DNA of 8,595 bases from Candidatus Sabulitectum sp. (GTDB lineage: Bacteria > Fermentibacterota > Fermentibacteria > Fermentibacterales > JCC-6): positions 1-8,595 of the forward strand of contig JAOZRM010000137.1 in the NCBI GenBank assembly GCA_029940175.1, written 5' to 3'. Each line of letters opens with the position of its first letter. The first letter of the stretch is position 1. Below the pieces are notes generated by a model that ran no database searches, was not told the DNA's origin, and worked only from the letters and a program-made list of their open reading frames with translations. Position numbers and translations under genes: made by a program. Below, piece after piece: positions 1-5,535 of this stretch.

Positions 1-1
1 C

Positions 2-778
2 GAGGCGGGCATTGTATCTGAAGCGGTTCGAACAGGAAGAACAATAAACATCTCCGATGTTCTTCAATCAGGAATGTTCACGCGAGTTTTACCGGATATC
101 AGAAGTGAGATTGCCATTCCTCTCTTAAGTAGAGGAAGGGTTGTCGGTGTTATTGATCTGGAAAGTACGATGGTGAACCGATTTCAGAGTGATGACATCA
201 GGAGGTTGAACAATGTGGTCGGGTTCACAGCAGGCGTTCTGGAAACAGCTCTTCAGCAGACTGAGCTGATAAAACTTGCCCGTCGTGACAGGCTCACTGG
301 TTTGTACAATATGACCTTTTTTGAGGAAAGATATCCAGAAGAATTTGAGCGAGCTGACCGGTACGAATACTCTTTTTCATTGATAATGATGGATATAGAT
401 GATTTTAAGCATTACAATGATTCCTTTGGGCATCCAATGGGTAATGTACTTTTACAGAAGCTTACTCAGGCAATGACTGACGCTCTTCGAGACGTGGATA
501 TTCTTGTCAGATATGGAGGAGAGGAATTTGTCTGTATTCTTCCTCTCACAGACAAGCAGGTTGCCCAGGAGATCGCCGAAAGAATTCGAGTAAAGGTTAT
601 AGAAGCCAGCAAGAGCATTCCCAATGCTGCTGAACAACCAAGGGGGTTTGTCAGTCTCAGCCTGGGAGTTGCGACTTTCCCTGTTGATTCCAGGGAGAAG
701 GATGAGCTTCTGGAGATTGCAGATCAGAGAATGTACAGAGCAAAGAGGGCCGGTAAGAACAGAGTCTGCTACAGCTGA
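2..778 (+). CDS. GAF-GGDEF diguanylate cyclase, 5' partial
   Basis: Probable diguanylate cyclase, which makes c-di-GMP from two GTP. The frame is open to the window edge, so the gene starts upstream; the ATG at 74 lies inside the GAF domain and is not the start. Of 258 visible residues, about 1-75 are the end of a GAF-type sensory domain (IAIPLLSRGRVVGVIDLES is a typical GAF core). A short helical linker follows, then a full GGDEF domain from about residue 92 (DRLTGLYN, then MDIDDFKHYND with metal-binding Asp). The active-site signature is GGEEF (515-529), the catalytically competent variant. An RDVD inhibitory-site motif (488-499) sits five residues before it, as in product-inhibited cyclases such as PleD. 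No EAL domain is visible. The stop codon overlaps the ribosome binding site of the next gene, indicating co-transcription. The ligand of the GAF domain is unknown. Family call is very secure; activity is inferred from intact motifs. Confidence 0.95.
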   Translation, partial: EAGIVSEAVRTGRTINISDVLQSGMFTRVLPDIRSEIAIPLLSRGRVVGVIDLESTMVNRFQSDDIRRLNNVVGFTAGVLETALQQTELIKLARRDRLTGLYNMTFFEERYPEEFERADRYEYSFSLIMMDIDDFKHYNDSFGHPMGNVLLQKLTQAMTDALRDVDILVRYGGEEFVCILPLTDKQVAQEIAERIRVKVIEASKSIPNAAEQPRGFVSLSLGVATFPVDSREKDELLEIADQRMYRAKRAGKNRVCYS

Positions 779-780
779 GG
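776..780 (+). promoter_or_regulatory. Ribosome binding site for the DUF362 gene, overlapping the upstream stop
   Basis: TGAGG overlaps the TGA stop of the diguanylate cyclase gene and lies six bases before the ATG at 787. This fixes the start of the DUF362 gene and suggests translational coupling. Confidence 0.7.
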
Positions 781-786
781 TAACAA

Positions 787-1890
787 ATGAAATACGATGT
801 TGTCATTCAGGATGGTTTTGATTTCTACTGTGTTAGAAGACTGCGTGAGGCCATTGCATCCATGGTGGATACTGCCGGAGGCTGGCCTGCAGGCACTTCA
901 ACCGGAGACAGAGTTCTTTTAAAAGTTAACATGCTTGCAGCGAAACATCCTGCAAGAGGAATAACAACTCATCCGGCAGTTGTGGCAGCAGTGGCATCTC
1001 TGCTGAAGGACAGAGGTTGTGATGTTGCTATTGGAGACAGTCCGGGAGGAGCGATTAAAGGAGTTGAGCGGTACTGGAAGAACTGTGGTTTTACCCTTGC
1101 AGCAGAAGTGACTGATTCAGAGCTTGTGAGTTTTGAAGGATCCGGATCAAGAAAAATTTCAATACATGATCGTGAATACGATATAGCGCTTCCTGTTCTT
1201 GAGGGATTCGATTGCAGAATAAATCTGTGCAAGTTCAAAACTCACATGTACACAAGATTGACTAATGCACTAAAAAATTCTTTCGGTATTGTGCCCGGAC
1301 TGGGTAAGGCATTACTTCATATGCGCAGTCCCCGCCCGGTGGATCTTGCTGTAAATATTGTGGATCTTCACGAAATAGCGAATTTCAGCCTGCACATAAG
1401 TGACGGGATACTCTGCATGGATGGTAGAGGACCCAGTACTGATGGAAGAAGAAGGCACGAAGGATTTCTCGCAGTGGCTCTGGACGGGGTTCATCTGGAT
1501 ATGGTTCTGTCACAGATGGCCGGTCTTCCATGGAACCACCTTGACAGTAACGTGGAGGCTGTTTCCAGAGGGCTGGGTAAACCCATGGCTGACATAACAG
1601 TTCACGGCAGTCACGAATTTGTTGATTTTGATATTCCTGAAAGATCCTACCTTAATCATATCCCCAGATGGCTGGGTTCTGCGACAAGATTGCTTTTGCG
1701 CACCGCACCGGTCTCCAATGAATTGTGTACTGGTTGTGGAGTCTGTAAAAGAGCCTGTCCTGTTGATGCTATTGAGATAAAGAATGGAAGAGCAAAGATG
1801 CAGAAGGGCAAATGTATCATGTGCCTGTGTTGTCACGAGCTCTGTCCGGAGAACGCAGTTGAGCTTAAGCTTCCTTTTGGAAGGAGATAG
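787..1890 (+). CDS. DUF362 domain protein with C-terminal 2x[4Fe-4S] ferredoxin domain
   Basis: A 367-residue protein with two parts. Residues about 1-290 match the DUF362 family: the VLLKVNM strand near the N-terminus, THPAVVAAVASLLKDRG, the GDSPGG loop and the later INLCKFKTHMYTRLTNALKN segment. Residues about 310-360 are a bacterial-type ferredoxin with two complete cluster motifs: Cys314, 317, 320, 324 followed by Pro, and Cys343, 346, 349, 353 followed by Pro. Each has the CX2CX2CX3CP spacing for a [4Fe-4S] cluster. An extra Cys348 lies between ligands of the second motif. No signal peptide is seen, so the protein is probably cytoplasmic. The biochemical role of DUF362 is not established to my knowledge; the fused ferredoxin implies electron transfer or a cluster-dependent reaction. 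The start is supported by a ribosome binding site at 776-780. Its last bases hold the ribosome binding site for the acyltransferase gene, which begins two bases after the stop. Confidence 0.92.
   Translation: MKYDVVIQDGFDFYCVRRLREAIASMVDTAGGWPAGTSTGDRVLLKVNMLAAKHPARGITTHPAVVAAVASLLKDRGCDVAIGDSPGGAIKGVERYWKNCGFTLAAEVTDSELVSFEGSGSRKISIHDREYDIALPVLEGFDCRINLCKFKTHMYTRLTNALKNSFGIVPGLGKALLHMRSPRPVDLAVNIVDLHEIANFSLHISDGILCMDGRGPSTDGRRRHEGFLAVALDGVHLDMVLSQMAGLPWNHLDSNVEAVSRGLGKPMADITVHGSHEFVDFDIPERSYLNHIPRWLGSATRLLLRTAPVSNELCTGCGVCKRACPVDAIEIKNGRAKMQKGKCIMCLCCHELCPENAVELKLPFGRR
1881..1886 (+). promoter_or_regulatory. Ribosome binding site for the acyltransferase gene
   Basis: AAGGAG lies six bases before the ATG at 1893 and inside the last codons of the DUF362 gene. 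It supports this start and suggests coupled translation. Confidence 0.75.
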
Positions 1891-1892
1891 CA

Positions 1893-2795
1893 ATGCCACG
1901 CAAGGTTCCCTTTTCCCATAAAGTAGAGTACTTTCTCACAAGGCTCACAGGTTTTTTTCTTTCCATTATTCCATTGCAGTTCGCCCTGATGGGGGGTGCT
2001 TTGCTTGGCAGGATAGCCTGGTTTCTTGGAGTAAGAAGAAAGGTTTCCAGGATCAACATCACCGCGGCATTCCCGGATAAAACTCCAGGGGAAGTAAACA
2101 CTATTGGAAGTGCCTCCTACGCAAATAATGGCAGATTTATGGTGGAATTCATCCGTCAGAGGCGTATGGGGAAGAAATACTTTGAGAAGTACATAACGGT
2201 GGAACAGACTGATGCCCTGGAAAAGATGCTTGAACACCCAACTGGAATTATTGGACTCACCTTCCACTTTGGGAATTGGGAGTACTATGGAGTATCCAAT
2301 GGATTCTTAGACAAAGATATCAATTTTCTTGTAGGTAAGCAGCGTAACAGCCTGGTTGATGGATACATAAACAGGCTCCGGTCTTCACATGGAGCAAAAC
2401 TGCTTACAAGAGATGTTTCAATGCGGGGTATAATCAGGATCTCACGCAGAGGCGGTATCGTGTGCTGGCTCAGCGATCAGAGCGCAGGGAAGAATGGCCT
2501 GGTTGTTGACTTCTTCGGGTATCCCGCCTCAACTCCCAGGGGGGCTGCTGCTTTCAGCGTGAAACTGAATATGCCCATAACCTGCGGTTTTATGGTGAGA
2601 GAGAAAGGGCCTTATCAGCGATTTGTAGTGAAAGAATTCCTTATGCCGAACAGAGACCTTCCGAAGCATGAGGCTGAGATTGAGCTGACACAGAGGTATA
2701 CAAAGGTGCTTGAGGAAATGATAAAGGAGTACCCTGAACTGTACTGGTGGTCACATAGAAGATGGAAGAGAACAACAGATCTTTATTCCCGTTAG
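1893..2795 (+). CDS. LpxL/HtrB-family lipid A-type acyltransferase
   Basis: A 300-residue lysophospholipid acyltransferase of the LpxL/HtrB family, close to the usual length of about 300. Members transfer a fatty acyl chain from acyl-ACP to a lipid A precursor at the inner face of the cytoplasmic membrane. A hydrophobic N-terminal anchor covers about residues 12-46. The catalytic HX4E motif is His125-Glu130 (HFGNWE). Other family landmarks are the RRKVSRINITAAFP block, the WLSDQSAGKNG / VDFFGYPASTPRGAAAFS region and the C-terminal YWWSHRRWKR block. The start has a good ribosome binding site (1881-1886). If lipid A is the acceptor, this is evidence for a lipopolysaccharide outer membrane. Family members also acylate other lipids, so the acceptor and chain length cannot be read from sequence, and no specific lpxL/lpxM name is assigned. 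It sits between a DUF362 gene and a purine permease, not in an obvious lipid A operon. Confidence 0.92.
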   Translation: MPRKVPFSHKVEYFLTRLTGFFLSIIPLQFALMGGALLGRIAWFLGVRRKVSRINITAAFPDKTPGEVNTIGSASYANNGRFMVEFIRQRRMGKKYFEKYITVEQTDALEKMLEHPTGIIGLTFHFGNWEYYGVSNGFLDKDINFLVGKQRNSLVDGYINRLRSSHGAKLLTRDVSMRGIIRISRRGGIVCWLSDQSAGKNGLVVDFFGYPASTPRGAAAFSVKLNMPITCGFMVREKGPYQRFVVKEFLMPNRDLPKHEAEIELTQRYTKVLEEMIKEYPELYWWSHRRWKRTTDLYSR

Positions 2796-2798
2796 GAG
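2795..2798 (+). promoter_or_regulatory. Ribosome binding site for the permease gene
   Basis: GGAG starts on the last base of the acyltransferase stop codon and lies nine bases before the ATG at 2808. It supports that start and the tight linkage of the two genes. Confidence 0.6.
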
Positions 2799-2807
2799 TG
2801 TGGCGGT

Positions 2808-4211
2808 ATGCTGAAAAGGTACTTCAAGCTCGAAGAAGCAGGCTCTACAGTACGCACTGAGGTTCTTGCCGGTCTTACTACATTTCTTACAATGTCTTAC
2901 ATCATTTTCCTGCAGCCGGCAATTCTGTCCGGTTCTCTTTTCGGCATGGATACCGGGATGGACTACGGATCCATTCTTACCGCTACCTGTATTGCTGCGG
3001 CTGTTGCCACTGCCATCATGGCTCTTTATGCAAAGTATCCCATAGCCCAGGCTCCGGGTATGGGAGAGAATTTCTTTTTTGTCTTTTCTGTGATACCTGC
3101 AGCTGCAGGTCTGGCCTCTGTTCAGTCCGGCCAGGCTCAGGCCTGGAGTATTGCACTGGGAGCTGTGTTTGTTTCCGGAGTGTTGTTCATCCTGCTTTCT
3201 GTTTTCGGAGTGCGGGAGAAGATAATGAACTCAATCAGTCCCCAGATGAAGATTGGAATTGCCGCTGGTATCGGTTTGTTCATATCCTTTATTGGATTGC
3301 AGAATTCAGGCCTCATAGTCAGTTCTCCAGGAGCTTTTTTGAAGATGAATCCTGATTTTGCATCTCCTGATATATGGATCTTCTTTTTTGGAATAGTACT
3401 TACTGCATCGCTTATGGCAAGAAAAGTTAAAGGAGCTGTTTTCTGGGGAATACTGGGTTCAACCCTCTTTACACTTCTTCTTCGCAGTATTCTCAGTGAA
3501 GCAGTTTTTAGTGATTCAAGACTATTCACTCTGTTTGCTCCTGCTGAAAAAATAGTATCTCAACCTCCCAGCATAGCTCCTACACTTTTCAAAATGGATG
3601 TTGCCGGTGCACTGAACCTTACAATGCTGCCATTCATTATTGTATTTCTTGTTATGGATGTTTTTGATACCATGGGAACACTGGTTGGGGTGGGAGAAAG
3701 AGCCGGATTCATTAAGAACAATCGTCTGCCCAGGGTGGAAAAGGCAATGCTGTCAGATGCTGTGGGAACCGTTGCAGGAGCAGCTCTTGGAACCAGCACC
3801 GTAACCAGTTTTATAGAAAGTACTGTTGGTATTGAGCAGGGTGGTCGTACCGGTCTCACTGCTCTTACCGTAGCATTTCTTTTCCTTAGTGCATTATTCT
3901 TCTCGCCTGTATTTGCAATGGTGGGAAGTTATCCTCCCATCACAGCACCTGCACTTGTTATTGTGGGTTCCATGATGCTGCAGAATGTGAAGGGCATGAA
4001 CTGGAAAGACCATACAGAGACTATCCCTGCTTTTCTGGTAATGATCGGGATACCATTTACCTGTTCGATCGGTGATGGCCTTGCCCTTGGTTTCATTAGT
4101 TACCCGATTATCAAGCTTCTTTCCGGCAGATCAAGGGATGTTGGATGGTTTGGCTATTTACTTGCTGCTATGCTGATTATATACTTTATACTTGTTCGGG
4201 GTGTAGTATAG
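2808..4211 (+). CDS. AzgA-type NCS2 purine-base permease
   Basis: A 467-residue polytopic membrane protein of the nucleobase-cation symporter-2 (AzgA-like) family, which imports adenine, guanine or hypoxanthine with protons. The N-terminus is characteristic (F.L.EAGSTVRTEVLAGLTTF, TMSYIIFLQPAILS), followed by YPIAQAPGMGENFFF, where many relatives have APGMGLNAFF. Later family blocks are DVFDTMGTLVGVGERAGF, the AALGTSTVTSFIESTVGIEQ segment with GGRTGLTALTVAFLF, and the C-terminal IPFTCSIGDGLALGFISYPI with LLSGR. Hydrophobic segments run through the whole length, consistent with 12 to 14 membrane spans. The length is slightly above the usual 430-460, mainly in the loop around residues 85-115 and the segment around 240-265. 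Family is certain; which purine is carried is not. It starts 12 bases after the acyltransferase and ends 10 bases before the next gene. No purine riboswitch is visible in the 12-base gap upstream, so any purine control would have to act further upstream. Confidence 0.95.
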   Translation: MLKRYFKLEEAGSTVRTEVLAGLTTFLTMSYIIFLQPAILSGSLFGMDTGMDYGSILTATCIAAAVATAIMALYAKYPIAQAPGMGENFFFVFSVIPAAAGLASVQSGQAQAWSIALGAVFVSGVLFILLSVFGVREKIMNSISPQMKIGIAAGIGLFISFIGLQNSGLIVSSPGAFLKMNPDFASPDIWIFFFGIVLTASLMARKVKGAVFWGILGSTLFTLLLRSILSEAVFSDSRLFTLFAPAEKIVSQPPSIAPTLFKMDVAGALNLTMLPFIIVFLVMDVFDTMGTLVGVGERAGFIKNNRLPRVEKAMLSDAVGTVAGAALGTSTVTSFIESTVGIEQGGRTGLTALTVAFLFLSALFFSPVFAMVGSYPPITAPALVIVGSMMLQNVKGMNWKDHTETIPAFLVMIGIPFTCSIGDGLALGFISYPIIKLLSGRSRDVGWFGYLLAAMLIIYFILVRGVV

Positions 4212-4218
4212 AGGGGGG
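4211..4218 (+). promoter_or_regulatory. G-rich ribosome binding site; start choice ambiguous
   Basis: GAGGGGGG begins on the last base of the permease stop codon. GAGG is seven bases before TTG 4222, and the end of the G run is twelve bases before ATG 4231. Spacing favours TTG slightly and codon preference favours ATG, so the start of the next gene is undecided between these two in-frame codons. Confidence 0.5.
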
Positions 4219-4221
4219 TAA

Positions 4222-4884
4222 TTGTTACATATGCTAATAAGCAGGCAGTTGCCGGTAAGCCCGGAAAGAGCCTATGTCCTGGGTTGTGGTAAGTTCGGCA
4301 GTTCCGCTGCCTTCAAAATTAATAGCAAGTGGCCGAACTGTGAAATTCACGTGGTAGACAGCATTGCAGAGTTATCTTCGAACACCCCGGGGCTACTTCA
4401 CGCCGGTACAGAGGCGGTTCAATTTCTGCGGGACAACCTTCACAGGAACAGACCGGATGAACTGGTGATTCCCTGCATACCGGAGCATCTGGCTTTTGAA
4501 TGGGTGCGCAGTCATATCGGTTTTCCAATTCCGGTACCTGTTCGTCTTATGGAGTCTCTGCCAGGGGCAATCGCAGGAAAAGATGGATGTATCTACTGTT
4601 CTTTCAGCGATTTTGTCTGTCCCTCCGACTGTACTGAGCCGGAGGGCTATTGCCCGATTACAGAAGAAGAGCGGGAAAAACCTCTCTTTGAAACCTTTGA
4701 GCAGATCAGTTTGAATTCCTATAAAGTCATTGTGGTTCGATCTGCGCAGCTTCTCCCGGGCGTCGGGGCCTTTACATCTGATCAACTGCTTACTTTGCTT
4801 GCTTACCTTAGAAAAGAGAAGGGGAGATTTCTTATTGGAACTGCATCCAGGTGTCATGGGGTTGTTAACGGTTTTGTCCACTGA
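4222..4884 (+). CDS. Rossmann-like, cysteine-rich protein of unknown function
   Basis: Up to 220 residues, starting at TTG 4222 or at ATG 4231 (217 residues). I cannot name the gene. About residues 17-47 look like the first beta-alpha-beta of a Rossmann fold: YVLGCGKFGSS has the GXGXXG loop (residues 21-26), and an acidic Asp46 after HVV fits NAD-type binding, as in TrkA-N domains. The middle holds a compact cysteine cluster at Cys123, 126, 133, 137 and 144 (CX2C-X6-C-X3-C-X6-C), which could bind zinc or an iron-sulfur cluster. The C-terminal part (about 165-215) has VIVVRSAQLLPGVGAF and a late SRCHGVVNGF segment with another Cys and His. There is no signal peptide or membrane span, so it should be cytoplasmic. 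It could sense NAD(H), redox state or metal; this is inference. It lies 10 bases after the permease gene and 14 before the next gene, within the same run. Confidence 0.85.
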   Translation: MLHMLISRQLPVSPERAYVLGCGKFGSSAAFKINSKWPNCEIHVVDSIAELSSNTPGLLHAGTEAVQFLRDNLHRNRPDELVIPCIPEHLAFEWVRSHIGFPIPVPVRLMESLPGAIAGKDGCIYCSFSDFVCPSDCTEPEGYCPITEEEREKPLFETFEQISLNSYKVIVVRSAQLLPGVGAFTSDQLLTLLAYLRKEKGRFLIGTASRCHGVVNGFVH

Positions 4885-4885
4885 A

Positions 4886-4890
4886 AGGAA
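4886..4890 (+). promoter_or_regulatory. Ribosome binding site for the small exported protein
   Basis: AGGAA starts two bases after the stop of the Cys-rich gene and lies eight bases before the ATG at 4899. It supports that start. Confidence 0.6.
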
Positions 4891-4898
4891 AGAACTGA

Positions 4899-5375
4899 AT
4901 GAAAAGAGTAATAGTAATTCTGATGATTCTCACTGCACTGGCAGCAGCAGAGGATTTCAAAAGGCACGCATTCACTGTATCTGGCGGAATACCGGGTTTT
5001 CTTATTCCGGAACTGGCTTACGAGTACTCAATTGACGCCAGCAACAAGATTGGAATATCAGCTGGCAGTATTGTCCTGTGGCCTGAATACAGACTGAGTT
5101 ATACCAGAATGATGAGATCATTTGAATTGATGGGAAGTATTGGTCATGTTCCAACAGCAGATAGCTCAGATAGTAATTTCCTGAGTGATATTTTTGAAGA
5201 GATTCTCTCTGGAGGAACAGAAGGTTGCACTTTCGTTTCGGCAACTGGCGGCTACAGGTTTACAGCAGACATGGGCTTTATTTTTAGAGCTGCTGCTGGT
5301 GGGGCTGTTTTTGTGGGAGATGATGGTTCAGCTGTTGTACCATTTGTTCAGCTTGGAATCGGGTTCGGCTTTTGA
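4899..5375 (+). CDS. Small exported protein, possible outer-membrane beta-barrel
   Basis: A 158-residue protein I do not recognise as a named family. It begins with a clear signal peptide: Met-Lys-Arg, a hydrophobic core VIVILMILTALAAA, and a likely cleavage before Glu18-Asp19. The mature part of about 140 residues alternates hydrophobic and polar residues, is rich in Gly and aromatic residues, and has several strand-like segments (HAFTVSGGIPGFLIPELAYEYS, KIGISAGSIVLWPEYRLSYTR and GFIFRAAAGGAVFVGD, the first and second read as runs broken by turns). It ends in Gly-Ile-Gly-Phe-Gly-Phe; a terminal Phe is typical of outer-membrane barrels recognised by BamA. Together these suggest a small barrel of about eight strands, but this is inferred from composition, not homology. 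It is last in the + strand run, 14 bases after the Cys-rich gene, and has its own ribosome binding site. Confidence 0.82.
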   Translation: MKRVIVILMILTALAAAEDFKRHAFTVSGGIPGFLIPELAYEYSIDASNKIGISAGSIVLWPEYRLSYTRMMRSFELMGSIGHVPTADSSDSNFLSDIFEEILSGGTEGCTFVSATGGYRFTADMGFIFRAAAGGAVFVGDDGSAVVPFVQLGIGFGF

Positions 5376-5397
5376 CCTAATCAAACAGCACCTAAAT

Positions 5398-5433
5398 ACA
5401 GGCGACTATAGAGCATAAAAAGCTATGCCCTGT
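5398..5433 (+). other. Imperfect intergenic hairpin after the + strand gene cluster
   Basis: ACAGGC (5398-5403) pairs with GCCCTGT (5427-5433) with one bulged C. Inside, ATAG (5408-5411) can pair with CTAT (5423-5426), or alternatively GCATA (5413-5417) with TATGC (5424-5428). It begins about 20 bases after the last gene of the cluster, where a transcript end is expected, but no T-run follows, so a standard intrinsic terminator is not supported. It may be a 3' end structure, or chance. Confidence 0.35.
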
Positions 5434-5440
5434 GCGATCA

Positions 5441-5452
5441 TCTGTATACAGA
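5441..5452. promoter_or_regulatory. 12-bp perfect palindrome, possible operator
   Basis: TCTGTATACAGA is a perfect inverted repeat in the gap before the VCBS-repeat gene, about 84 bases upstream of its start. It could be the site of a dimeric regulator. No matching regulator is in the window, and a 12-bp palindrome alone is weak evidence. Confidence 0.3.
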
Positions 5453-5525
5453 GCATTGACGGCAGAAACAGCTGGTATTATCCTCAGCGTTAGGGTTTCA
5501 TGAAAAAACAGAAGAAGATTCAGCC

Positions 5526-5530
5526 GGAGG
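5526..5530 (+). promoter_or_regulatory. Strong ribosome binding site that fixes the start at 5536
   Basis: GGAGG lies five bases before ATG 5536, and the protein then opens directly with a signal peptide. The in-frame ATG at 5500 has no comparable site and would put a charged 12-residue stretch before the signal peptide, so 5536 is preferred. Confidence 0.8.
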
Positions 5531-5535
5531 TAAGT

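Noticed and set aside
74..76. ATG 74 as the true start of the diguanylate cyclase
   Set aside because: The frame is open upstream to base 2 with GAF-like sequence, and starting at 74 would cut the GAF domain in half.
1833..2267. Long antisense open frame across the DUF362/acyltransferase junction
   Set aside because: It runs opposite two well-supported genes, has no recognisable domain or ribosome binding site, and looks like a shadow of coding sequence. The same holds for other antisense frames in the window.
5398..5433. Intrinsic terminator after the six-gene run
   Set aside because: A hairpin exists but is imperfect and has no T-run after it, so I list it as a hairpin and not as a terminator.
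5456..5481. Sigma-70-like promoter (TTGACG and TATTAT) before the VCBS gene
   Set aside because: The boxes are only 14 bases apart, well short of the usual 16-18, and promoter consensus in FCB-type lineages may differ. Not reliable enough to list.
5500..5535. ATG 5500 as the start of the VCBS-repeat gene
   Set aside because: It has no good ribosome binding site and adds a charged stretch before the signal peptide. ATG 5536 has GGAGG five bases upstream and opens directly into the signal peptide.
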